NCBI GenBank assembly: GCA_018806915.1
Contig: JAGKQI010000078.1
Span: 124,001 to 188,000 of the forward strand
Source: Phytophthora colocasiae
Lineage: Eukaryota; Oomycota; Peronosporomycetes; Peronosporales; Peronosporaceae
DNA: 64,000 bases
Reading direction: 5' to 3'
The notes under the pieces were generated by a model. It made no database searches. It saw only the letters and a list, made by a program, of their open reading frames with translations, and was not told the origin of the DNA. The translations under genes and the position numbers were made by a program. Shown here piece by piece: positions 49,446 through 59,167 of this stretch (position 1 is the stretch's first letter; each line of letters starts with the position of its first letter).

Positions 49446-51545
49446 ATGGGTGAGACTCGGCACGTCAGCTTGTCTACCTGTGGCTTTACGTTCTGGTGGC
49501 TTATCATTCTCGTCATTCATCTCGTTGCTTGTGGTTACAATGGCGTGTACGCGAAATTGTACTGGGGGTTCGATTTAACCATGTTCAGCCTCCTTCTCGA
49601 ATACAATCGCATCGGAATAACTCGTGAATATTATTCCACGGTCGCGTACGTTTACATCATACTAGCAGCAGTGCACGGCGGGTATGCACTATTGATGCTA
49701 GTTGGTTCAATTTGTCAACGAAAACTGGTTTTCATGCCCAGGCGGGGAAAAAAATTCGGATATTTTGGCAGGAATATAGGAAATACCGACGCAGATGCCA
49801 TAGAAACTCACACTGTCGATTCATGTCGAGTACTTTCAGTGGTGTGCCATAGACTTGGAAAATATTTTGAAGTGTTTAGTGTCAATGGGAAATATTTTCA
49901 CGTTATTCTCCTATGCCGTGAGGTCATCGAGGTAGCTCTACAGACTGCGCAAGCTATCCGTATGAGTAAATACCTGCCTAGACTACTACTGAATCGGTTC
50001 TACGTGAGTTTATTGGTGCTTAATTGCTGGTCAGCTATATTCGTGTACTCTCGTTGGTTCTGGCATGACGAAGCTCGGCGCAGACTCGCAGCAATTGTCT
50101 GTGACTGTGTGTTGAACCTAATGTCAACAATTGGAGTGACTCTTATCATAACACTCAGTTATGTGAGTATGTATGATGTCGATAACTTCGACTGGCATGT
50201 TCTCGATGATGATGTGTGGTTTTCACAAATGCTGAACGAAGCTCGAGTGGTACTGGTAATGAATTGGCTCGATCTGATTTCTAGGATTATTTTCTCGTTA
50301 GGCGTAGTCTCTACTGCAGCCGACATGAAAGAACTGCTGCGTTATAAGAGTACACGAAAGAATCAAGTAACGATTACTGGAGGGACCAACTTAACAAATA
50401 TTGGGCCAAAAGCAGAAGACATCGGAACAACGGCACTCAAAGTCGGACGGTTTTCGAGATATACGAGCACAGGATTCCATACGCGATGGAGCCTTGTAAT
50501 CCTTCAATATTCTCACTACGCCTTCGCTGCGTGGGGTGTCGTGATACTTTCACTGCACATTCATGCAGCCATGCAAACTCCTCTGTTCGAATGTACACCG
50601 AAGGTGTACCCTATGGCTGGAGCTCTACCTTCATGTTACACGGTGCGTTTAGATTGTTATTCGATGGGAATTTCTGGATTGAAACAAGAAATATGCAACG
50701 AATGGGACCGATTCGATCACACCACAACTGCAAATCTTATTATTCAGCATTGCACATCGCTTGAGGTGCCAGACAGCTTCCAAGACTTTAGTGGACTGCA
50801 AAGCATTGTGGTGTATAACTCAACAATCGTTGATTGGGGTGATACGGCTGCAATAACAAACACTCATCATCCAGAGGTGCGCTATCTTACTATTGTCCGT
50901 GCCAATATGACGGAGGGCTCCCTTCCGCTGGGGTTTCAAGCCACTGATTTCCCTTCTACACTGTTTGAATTGGATTTCTGCGTAACAAATTTGAAGTCAC
51001 TTCCCGATGATCTTGATTCCAAGTGGGCTGCCGGATCTGTCGTGTTTCTTGAGAACAGCGAGCTAGCCTACGTGCCATTGTCGCTTATTCGGTCACAACC
51101 GATCTACCTCTCCCTAAAGGGGAATCCAATCACTGAACTCCCGCCTGAGCTGTTCGAGGGGAAAATTGAATATGTGTTTGTTGGCAATACTCAGGTGAAT
51201 GAACTGCCATTAAACGTGATCCCAACTACACTATCTACGCTAGATGTCACCAACACAAACATCTCGTTTTTTCCGGCGTGGATTGATCCGTTAGTCGAAG
51301 TTTCAGGCGAGATGTACTCGATTTTAGTTGCTGGAGGGTCAACGTATTGCTCCGATCTTGAAAGCATCCGGAAAGGGGAATCGAACGATTTCAGGGTCCC
51401 GTTCCAGTTAGAACAGTCGATTGTTCTAATGAACGCGTCCGAGGCGAACTGGGGGGTGCTAAGTCAAGTGGTAAACTGTTCACCTCCACTTTCAACGACT
51501 CAGTTTTCACTGGACTATTTTGATGTGCTCTACGGTCTTAATTAA
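49446..51545 (+). CDS. TM-LRR member L (intact)
   Basis: 699 residues from the ATG at 49446 (MGETRHVSLSTCGFTFWW). Hydrophobic segments: FWWLIILVIHLVACGYNGVYA, VAYVYIILAAVHGGYALLMLVGS, FYVSLLVLNCWSAIFVYSRWF, CVLNLMSTIGVTLIITLSYV, MNWLDLISRIIFSLGVV and LQYSHYAFAAWGVVILSLHIHAAM. The loop reads CREVIEVALQTAQAIRMSKYLP, so the usual ET and QAYRMS are altered to EV and QAIRMS. The ectodomain has the family Cys pattern, LPxxL-type repeats and sequons. The tail is FSLDYFDVLYGLN, a divergent form of YP-x-x-FED. It groups with members A-D (no LPGTxLD block; 'RWSLVILQ' before the last segment). Confidence 0.9.
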   Translation: MGETRHVSLSTCGFTFWWLIILVIHLVACGYNGVYAKLYWGFDLTMFSLLLEYNRIGITREYYSTVAYVYIILAAVHGGYALLMLVGSICQRKLVFMPRRGKKFGYFGRNIGNTDADAIETHTVDSCRVLSVVCHRLGKYFEVFSVNGKYFHVILLCREVIEVALQTAQAIRMSKYLPRLLLNRFYVSLLVLNCWSAIFVYSRWFWHDEARRRLAAIVCDCVLNLMSTIGVTLIITLSYVSMYDVDNFDWHVLDDDVWFSQMLNEARVVLVMNWLDLISRIIFSLGVVSTAADMKELLRYKSTRKNQVTITGGTNLTNIGPKAEDIGTTALKVGRFSRYTSTGFHTRWSLVILQYSHYAFAAWGVVILSLHIHAAMQTPLFECTPKVYPMAGALPSCYTVRLDCYSMGISGLKQEICNEWDRFDHTTTANLIIQHCTSLEVPDSFQDFSGLQSIVVYNSTIVDWGDTAAITNTHHPEVRYLTIVRANMTEGSLPLGFQATDFPSTLFELDFCVTNLKSLPDDLDSKWAAGSVVFLENSELAYVPLSLIRSQPIYLSLKGNPITELPPELFEGKIEYVFVGNTQVNELPLNVIPTTLSTLDVTNTNISFFPAWIDPLVEVSGEMYSILVAGGSTYCSDLESIRKGESNDFRVPFQLEQSIVLMNASEANWGVLSQVVNCSPPLSTTQFSLDYFDVLYGLN

Positions 51546-51618
51546 AGGGGGCGCGCAACACTGCTCTCAGAGTAAATCGACCAGCAAATTGCTGAAGTTG
51601 CGTGCTGCAATTGCAATT

Positions 51619-52121
51619 TGTCCCGTATCCGGGATTGAGAGGGTGATTCCAGCGTCGTTGGACCTCGGTCGTGTGCCGGAAGGACCCAAGCGGCCTCGGC
51701 GTCTGGGTGACTCCGTCCGGGTACCGTTCCAGTGGTACACTACCTTTGGTGGGACGCCTTCCTGCAATGATGGCGCTAGGCGGCGACGTGGAGGTCCAAG
51801 GTGAGAGGTAGCAGGTGGTGAATGAGGCCGAGTCCCTGGTGAAGCGGAGACTGCAAGGACGGATGGCACGTCGACGGTGCCCGGCGAGTGCGAAAGGTGA
51901 GGTGTCACCCTCAAGGGCGTGGTACTATACTGCGCATTTCATTCTTTTAGTTTTAGTTACGAATTTCCCTAGTCAAGTGAAGAACAAGAACAAGAAATCT
52001 ACGTTTATTACATTTACCTGAAGACTTACACCTTTCTCTTCCTACTCTACTCTAGCCCCGCCCAGGACCGTACTCATCTAACAGCCACAGGTACCGACCC
52101 CGACAAGGGAGGTGCGTGACA
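51619..52121 (+). repeat. 5' LTR of the Gag-only element
   Basis: A 503-bp direct repeat of 56503-57005. It contains gtggtactatactgcgcattt (51918-51938) as a possible TATA/initiator region, then a T-rich stretch. TG...CA ends. Confidence 0.92.
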
Positions 52122-52402
52122 TTTGGTGGAGAAGCAGGGTACCTGTTTGCTGGAGAAGGTCTCCGTCGGGAGTAAGAGGAGTAAGGAAGTGCTCCAAGAA
52201 GAGGCAAGCAACTCCGGAAGGCGGAACAGTTCCGCCGGGTTGCGAACGCGTAAGAACCGACCAGACTAGTGCCCTAGAACGGTAGCAGAGGCTACTGAGG
52301 ACCAAGTGCTGTGCGCTACTTATTAGAGTATATTCCCTGGGTGGGATCTAGGCTCTACAAAGAAGACGAGAAGCCCCTGGAAGACTATATCGCGGAGGCG
52401 AA

Positions 52403-54663
52403 GATGGAGTCGATAGGACCAGGAGAGACCCAAAGCGTGGGTCAAGCGTTCCCCGCTGGAGCCGGGGACGGAAGAGAAGAACGCTCCTGGGGTGCAAACA
52501 CGCCTACGTCGCAGAGAAGCGTTCGAGGAGAACAAGGTGGTTCCCCAGACGTGACGACGGCTGCCGGCCTTAGCACCGTGAGAACTAACGTGCTGCAGTG
52601 GGCGGCCGGAGCCGGAGGCGAGCAAGTGGGAGCGACGGGAAGACGCCCTGGTGGGGGTGCAAGTACGGCCTCGTCGAGGACGGGAACGCCTCGAGAAGGG
52701 AACGCTTCGAGAACCGTTCCTCCCCATCAAGATGACCCTTTCGAAATGAAGCCCCCCGCGACGCGATCGATGGAGAGCCCTCCAGGAGGTAGGCCACCGC
52801 AAGCGACCCTCTCACCTCGAAGCTACTACAACATGATGGGGTTCCTACCTTCGGAGCAGACTGTGTCGAGCCAGACGTGGGCCGCCCCCAGAGAAGAGCG
52901 AACCGTTCCAGCCTCATGGGCCCAGGGGTACGCTAATCCCCCGACGCAAGCGTTCCCTGGAGGAGCGTTCCGACCGTCCATCCCTGCTTGGACTGGAGCG
53001 AGCAAGCCAGTAGAGAACGCCTCAAACGAGAGGAGCCATTGCGAGTTACCGCAACGTCACGATGAGGGATTTCTCCAGTCCGGCGGACTATGGGTTGAAG
53101 GGATTGTTTTCATCTCACGTTCGGGAGACGCCGGCTGCGCACGTGATAACCCCGGCGTACGTCGCCCAGAACCCTGCATCGACAAGTGTACCAAGAACGC
53201 TACCGCTGCATTATTCGACCACGGAGTCACAACCGTTCCAGATGGCCTCGCAAGCGTTCCCTGCAACGCTTACGTCGTCGGCACAATTACCTGTACGCCC
53301 TGTAAGTGTGTCTGCTGGGACCCCGGTAGTCCCGCCGGTCGGACAATTAAGGCAAGGAGTTCCGATGCTACAAGGGCATGTCACCTCCCCCCATCCCGCT
53401 GTGACGAGTGCTCCGTACTCTACCCGACCGTTCGGACCAGGAACGGTTCCTGTCTCCGCGCCGCGAGGAGATAACAGGGCTGGGAACGCTTATGGGCAAG
53501 CCCCGCCCCAGTATGGATATTCCGTACCGCTGGGAAGACCTCAACCTGCGCCTTTGGGAATGCCCACGAGTATCAGGAACGCTATTCGGATGTTGCAACC
53601 GTTCTATTCGGACGACTCTACGGCCGAGCGTGCAGGAAGTTTTTGGGAAGCGTTCGAGCGTGCCACGGAGGGTTTGGATGACACGCTTCGGCTGAGTGCG
53701 TTCCGTGAATGTTTGAAGGGCAAGACTGGAGAACAGTGGTGGGTGCATTCGCGGATCGACGACTTTGACACTTTGAAGACCCGATTCTACAACCAGTTCA
53801 TCTGCCAGACGCCCCAGCAACGTATCGAACTTTTGAAGAAGACGACTCGGTCTCGTGGGATGTCGGCCGAGGTTTGGGGAGACCTGATTTCAAGGTTGTG
53901 CGACGATGCTCGGTGCTATGACTCCGATATGCGGTACCAGTATTTCCTGTCGGGTCTACGCAACCGTGAGTGGAAGGCTACGCTTTCGAACGCTATGGTT
54001 GACTCGATTCCGCAAGCGGTAACTGTTCTGCTTTATAAGAACATGCACATTCCCGTGGAGAATGACGCTGACTTTGAAGACACTCCTAAATCGAAGAACT
54101 CCGAGAACGCTATGATGCAACAAATGCTCACGCTAATGCAACAGACGCAGCACATGTTGGCACAGCAGCAGCAGCAGCAGTACGCTCAGACAAGCGTTCC
54201 TCAGAACGCTACTCCGACGATTGCGGTGGCACATTACGAAGACCCTGCGCTTGGACAAGCTTCGACGACCGTGGCGGCGGTGGCGCCTGAGACCCCCGTT
54301 AGAGGAATTCGCCAGGGCCCCGACATGCACACCCAGGAAGGTCAGGTTGTGTGTGGTCGCTGCCATACGCTAGGATGCAACCGACTTAGTTGCCGTCGTG
54401 GTAACGCTGTCTGCTCGAATTGTCAGACAAAGGGACATGTCTACGTGGAATGCGAGCAGCCCCGCGGGCAAGGTCAATCGAACCGTTCTAACCAACAGTC
54501 CACCAACCGTACTCAGAACGGTTATAAGCGTACCTGTTTCCTGTGCGATAGTCCTGACCATCGGGTGGCCAACTGCCCTACAAAGCTACTTCTCTCTCGA
54601 CTCTCCGTCCAGGAGAAGACCGGAGCCACGACCGGAGGGGACTCATCTGCGGGTCGACAATGA
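52403..54663 (+). CDS. Gag polyprotein of the Gag-only LTR element (two overlapping frames)
   Basis: The N-terminal part, from the ATG at 52403 (MESIGPGETQ), is Pro/Gly/Arg-rich and open to 53474. The main part lies in the next frame, open from ATG 53062 (MRDFSSPADYGLKG) to TGA 54663, so the two frames overlap by ~410 nt. Either a frameshift (mutation or programmed) joins them or the second is translated alone. The 533-residue second frame holds a Retrotrans_gag domain (about residues 185-330): FYSDDSTAERAGSFWEAFERA, RLSAFRECLKGKTGEQWW, TLKTRFYNQFICQTPQQRIELL. A Gln-rich stretch and zinc knuckles follow: CSNCQTKGHVYVEC and CFLCDSPDHRVANC. There is no enzymatic domain. Confidence 0.75.
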
Positions 54664-54741
54664 TGGGGGCAGGAGGAAGGGGAAGGGAGTGTCGACCCTT
54701 CTTCTTGTCTAAGTGATGACACCCCTGGGAACGCTTCTATA

Positions 54742-56030
54742 TTGGAACTGGGTGAAGTCGAAGCGTACCCGGGCGAAGAAAGAACGGTTAACGCTTTAAG
54801 GAGCGTGAGTGAACGGATTGAAACGGATGTGAAAATGACGAATATCGAAGAAGAGAACGGGACGGGGCGTTCCGCTGAGGAAGACGAGCGCGAGAGCTCG
54901 TCTATTGCTGAGAGAGAAAGAGTGTTCCCAGGAGGGAATTTGTCTACGATTACCGCGCGGAGAATACGCGGGAGGAGGAGAATATGATGACTGAAGCGTT
55001 ATTACCATTGGAGAGTCGAGTAGCTGAGGCTACCACGGAAGAGGAGGACTATTTTTGCGATTACTATGCTGAGTACAAGGAGATGGCCAGCCTGGAAGAG
55101 GGACAGCCTGTCGAGGTGACGGCGTCCGCTAGGATGGCGAGCAGCGTTTGCACGGAAGATAGGGAGCCGCTAGAGGAAGAAACCATGAACAGTGAAGAAC
55201 GGAAAGAAGAGCACGGGGGACGGTCAACAACGGAAAAGAAGATGGAAGGAACGGTGGAACGGTGGAACCGTGCCCCTCTGTGGTCGAACGGGGGTCCCTG
55301 AAGCCAGAAGTTATTAGAGCTTTGGAGGAACGGTTCGAGAGCGATGTGAGTGCGGTGAAGGTGTTATTCCAATGGCCACCCTACAAACCTACGGGGAAGC
55401 GCGAAGTTGTGCACGTGCAGTTCATGGATTCGGGTGGAAAGGGAACGGAGAACGCTTCCAAGGATGAGGACTCCCGAAGAGAAGAAGCGACGGGAGAGCA
55501 AGAAAGGCCGCCTCCCGATCCCGGTAAAGACGATTACGGGATAAGGATTAAGGAAGAAACTATCTCTTCAGAGGACGCTGGCAGGCTGGTTGAGGTGAGC
55601 CTGTTAAAAGAAGAGAACGCTGTTGACGGAACGGTTGGAACCGTTCCCGAATCGGAGGACCCCTCCAATGGTCGCAGTGTAGCTCCCGCGGCCATCGAAC
55701 CCGAACCTCCGCCCGAAGAAACACCTGCTGCGAAGGGGCACCCCAGTGCTAGGCTCTTCACAACTGAAGAATCGGACGTTCTGGAAGATGGAACCGAATC
55801 GCCTATTGGCGAGGAGAAGGAAGGAGAAGGGGGTTACCCAGTATTTAGTGCTGTTCGCCACCTACGAAGTCGCGTGGAGACCTGCTGGAACGCTTCTCCC
55901 GAACTACGACGTTCTGATTAAAGCGTTCGAGAACTCTCGACGCAAGGAAAAGGGACTCTCCGAACTTCGTCGCTGTGCTCGATTAGCAGAGGCTATCGTC
56001 GCTGTTGACAAAGACAGCGTGCTCTTCTAG
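54742..56030 (+). pseudogene. Acidic overlapping reading frames downstream of Gag (function unknown)
   Basis: Open stretches in three frames follow Gag: 54742-54987, 54984-55301 (overlapping by ATGA), 55262-55921 and 55746-56030. They are rich in Glu, Arg and Ser and match no enzyme. The last one includes YLVLFATYEVAWRPAGTLLPNYDVLIKAFENS, which faintly resembles the end of a chromodomain (Y-L-V-x-W...WEP...L-x-x-F). It may be the eroded remnant of the pol C-terminus. Low confidence that any product is made. Confidence 0.35.
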
Positions 56031-56502
56031 GAGAGCGTGGTGAGTCTTGCCCTATGGAAAAGTGAAGTGGAGTCAAGACGTGAGAGAGAGTGATGAAAGG
56101 AACGGTTGTTCTCGGTGGAGAACTTTGGATTTGATTTACATTTACAACGCGCACGGGTGGGGACCGTGCTTATATTTTTGGGAAATACGTGTTACGGAAC
56201 GGTATCGATGGAATGCTTAGTGGAAACGGAGCATCGAGAAGGCCTTGGACAGGGTGCAACGGAACGCTTCGAAACGCTACCAGGCCAAAGAAGACACCCT
56301 ATTGCGCGTGAAGAAACCAATTGTTCGTGCTCGAGTGAAGGTGCAAGCGAGAGAAGAAGTTGATGCTCCCTCCTCATCAGACGAGGAACCTGACGGAGAC
56401 TCCTTGAACTCGAATCTTGGAATGGCAGAACGCTTAAGAGGGATGGCCGACGAGGTCCAACGCGGCGTCCACCGAGGACGGTGGACTTCTAGTCGGGGGG
56501 AA

Positions 56503-57005
56503 TGTCCCGTATCCGGGATTGAGAGGGTGATTCCAGCGTCGTTGGACCTCGGTCGTGTGCCGGAAGGACCCAAGCGGCCTCGGCGTCTGGGTGACTCCGT
56601 CCGGGTACCGTTCCAGTGGTACACTACCTTTGGTGGGACGCCTTCCTGCAATGATGGCGCTAGGCGGCGACGTGGAGGTCCAAGGTGAGAGGTAGCAGGT
56701 GGTGAATGAGGCCGAGTCCCTGGTGAAGCGGAGACTGCAAGGACGGATGGCACGTCGACGGTGCCCGGTGAGTGCGAAAGGTGAGGTGTCACCCTCAAGG
56801 GCGTGGTACTATACTGCGCATTTCATTCTTTTAGTTTTAGTTACGAATTTCCCTAGTCAAGTGAAGAACAAGAACAAGAAATCTACGTTTATTACATTTA
56901 CCTGAAGACTTACACCTTTCTCTTCCTACTCTACTCTAGCCCCGCCCAGGACCGTACTCATCTAACAGCCACAGGTACCGACCCCGACAAGGGAGGTGCG
57001 TGACA
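56503..57005 (+). repeat. 3' LTR of the Gag-only element
   Basis: A direct repeat of 51619-52121 with one substitution seen. It is preceded by the purine tract tcggggggaa and followed by AATT. Confidence 0.92.
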
Positions 57006-57009
57006 AATT

Positions 57010-57379
57010 TTACAGATAGCTTACATGAATTCTTGCCAGCCAGTGCTTCCGTCGATGCTTTCGTCGTCACAGTGAGAGAGGGACCCATTCGTCCACAGGT
57101 TCCAGGCTATCCCCATCTCACCGTGGACCTCACTTCGAACCGGATATCCCTAGCAACATCGCATTCAATTTTACAGTCAAGTTCACGTCGCGAGACTCTC
57201 CGTTGTCTGTCTATCTGAGTCAGAGGTGCAGCAACGTTGAACGTAGCTTTGCAGCACGGATGCACTCAGCGACAGGAGAAGGGGATGCGCCCGTGTTTCG
57301 ACAAAAGACGGCGTGTTGCCTTTTGTCAACACTTTAGGACATCATTTGTTTCGTGTATAAGTCGCTGCTCGTTTCGAAC
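57010..57379. other. Host flank right of the Gag-only element; no gene recognised
   Basis: About 370 bp between two LTR elements. An open stretch reads FTDSLHEFLPASASVDAFVVTVREGPIRPQVPGYPHLTVDL (to 57218), and a shifted continuation DSPLSVYLSQRCSNVERS is readable. These might be a relic of an unknown gene interrupted by the insertion, but the left flank (51546-51614) gives only a short frame that does not join it in register. Confidence 0.3.
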
Positions 57380-57658
57380 TGTTGCGGGGAACTTGGGCGC
57401 AGCTTGAAGGAAGTAGGGTAGAAGAGAGAAAAAGAAGAAGTAAGATTAATGTTTAAGAAAGTAGATAGCTACTCACTAGAAAATAGTATGCGGCATTCAG
57501 AAACGTAGTCTAGAATTGCCGCTACCATTCATCGTACTGATGTCACAGACATTTTAGTACATTATTTATTAGAGTCAAAAGTACCGTGCCTCTTCATTAT
57601 TAGTTTATAGAAGACACGGTGTAGAGGTGGTCCCTGTGAACGAGCCCTAACCTCAACA
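57380..57658 (-). repeat. 3' LTR of the minus-strand copia (plus-strand left end)
   Basis: Plus-strand TGTTGCGGGGAAC...CCTCAACA, 279 bp, with TGTTG/CAACA ends. The left boundary is fixed by the identical 63930-64000 copy. The right boundary is inferred from CAACA followed by gcctccctgg, which reads as a purine tract on the minus strand. An alternative is a longer LTR that includes part of 57659-59167. Confidence 0.6.
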
Positions 57659-57829
57659 GCCTCCCTGGATCGACATCAGGGAACATCATTGGATAATAAA
57701 ATATACGTGTTTTGATTGGTCTGTTAAAACCCTGTTAAAAGTGTTCAGTCAATTCACAAAATGGCTACACGAAATCAAGTATTTTTCGTTTTTGAAGCTC
57801 CTAGAGGCCCTACGGCCAAACGGAGACCG

Positions 57830-57910
57830 GATTTGGACTCTCCTCGCCAGGGTGGTTTTCTGGCGAGGCGGAGTCCAAATCATCATTTGGCCACCTGTGC
57901 ACCAGGTGGC
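57830..57910. repeat. Strong hairpins inside the copia extra segment
   Basis: 57830-57850 (gatttggactctcctcgccag) pairs with 57860-57881, with a 9-nt loop and one small internal mismatch. Directly after it, gccacctg (57890-57897) pairs with caggtggc (57903-57910) over a 5-nt loop. Both lie upstream of the antisense ORF. Confidence 0.8.
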
Positions 57911-58393
57911 AGAATAGAAAGTGAGCCAAATGTTCAAAACAAATTAGTTTTGACAGTCATAAATTATGAGGGTACAATTGTTGAAGTGAGACGATACATG
58001 TGGCTGTCTTATCTGCACGTGCGTGGCAGAGCAGCATAGCTTAGGCTACTGCGTCTACATTAACCAAACGTTTAATAAATGTATGTTGATACGCTACCAG
58101 CAGGTCTGCACGTGCTCTCTCCGGCTAGGAGGAGCCTGCATACTTTGCCGTGACTGCTGAGTTACTCTCATTTCCGGTTTTGCATTCTCGGGACCAACAC
58201 AGCACTTCGGCAGCCTTTACGACATCGCGCACGACTTTGGTGCCTCAACAGCCAGCAGTGGGCATCGCAACGCTTCAATCTCACAAGGTCGGCGCCATCC
58301 AGGTACTTGTGAAGACCCAGGCAGATTGGCTCGAGGCTCAGTTATTAAACGCCAGCTTTGAGGATCATGCCTCGGTCAACATAAGTGTCCCGG

Positions 58394-58924
58394 ATGGACT
58401 CTATCGCCACCGTGCATCTCAGTGCACAGGCGGCCTCAAAGCAATTACTTTCGACTCCAAGTACTCCATCGGCTGTTGATACAGCTACGATTAATTTTTC
58501 GATAATGGATTTTATTCAAGATCAGTCTACGCCAACTACTTCAACATGCATGGAATCGACTTTGACATCAACAGTATCTACCATTCGCCGCAGCACTCGA
58601 CCTCGACAACCTCCGGCCACCTTTTGCCCGTCGTCCAAACAAGGGTCCAAACCCAAACGGCAACGTCGACGCAAGAAACGTCCGTGCGTGCCCCAGACTT
58701 GGGGTGTAGCGTACATTAAGGACAGAAAATTAAGTTCAACTGGTGTCTTACTCTACAGGGTTCTATGGAGGACCCACAAGCATGGCCGGTTACCACGCAC
58801 TTGGGAGCCACGAGCCATGCTTGTTGAGGACGGATTCGAAACCGCCATAAAGGTTGTGGACGAGTGGGTTGATGGAGGTCGACAAACCGATTTTTTTCAG
58901 TTCGTCAGCGAGTTGTACTTTTAG
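58394..58924 (+). CDS. Chromodomain-like protein, antisense to the host copia element
   Basis: 176 residues from the ATG at 58394 (MDSIATVHLS). The first half is Ser/Thr/Gln-rich with IMDFIQDQ. A basic stretch follows (KPKRQRRRKKRP, ~100-111), then a chromodomain-like module: VAYIKDRKLSSTGVLLYRVLWRTHKHGRLPRTWEPRAMLVEDGFETAIKVVDEW. The Y...V-L-W...TWEP...pattern matches the chromo fold. It lies opposite to the copia polyprotein, between pol and the 3' LTR. It could be a remnant of a Gypsy chromo-integrase C-terminus or a captured host gene. An open stretch at 58150-58479 in another frame may be its upstream part. Expression is unknown. Confidence 0.55.
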   Translation: MDSIATVHLSAQAASKQLLSTPSTPSAVDTATINFSIMDFIQDQSTPTTSTCMESTLTSTVSTIRRSTRPRQPPATFCPSSKQGSKPKRQRRRKKRPCVPQTWGVAYIKDRKLSSTGVLLYRVLWRTHKHGRLPRTWEPRAMLVEDGFETAIKVVDEWVDGGRQTDFFQFVSELYF

Positions 58925-59167
58925 ATTAAGTTCTAAATATATTTCATTCTTGTTTCTTCACATTTTGTTCTATTGTAAATGTAAATGTAAATTTGGCGGC
59001 TGTGTGCCAGGGAAAACTCTTTGAGTAGAAAACCTTACCGTAAGTAAATGAGAAAACCTTTTACTGTTAAAGCTCTTAAAGGGAAAAACTCATGTTACTA
59101 CGTGACTCTTTATAAGTTGTGAAGTAATATATGAATGATGAAATTTATCGTGTATTTTAAAGTAGGC

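Larger units (their letters stand above)
51619..57005 (+). mobile_element. Non-autonomous LTR retrotransposon encoding Gag only (TR-GAG-like)
   Basis: Two 503-bp direct repeats (51619-52121 and 56503-57005) start TGTCCCG and end GTGCGTGACA; I see one substitution between them (gcccggCgag versus gcccggTgag). A 4-bp target duplication AATT lies at 51615-51618 and 57006-57009. A primer site starting TGG (tggtggagaagcagg, 52124) follows the 5' LTR, and a polypurine tract (tcggggggaa, ~56493-56502) precedes the 3' LTR. The 4.4-kb interior encodes Gag with two zinc knuckles but no recognisable protease, reverse transcriptase, RNase H or integrase. Near-identical LTRs indicate a recent insertion, so enzymes must have come from elsewhere. 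Confidence 0.9.

Noticed and set aside
51520..51804. ORF spanning the end of member L and the 5' LTR
   Set aside because: Frame enters LTR sequence that is repeated at the 3' LTR; chance frame.
57010..57218. Host exon interrupted by the Gag-only LTR element
   Set aside because: Joining left and right flanks at the AATT site does not keep the apparent frame, so a gene cannot be supported.
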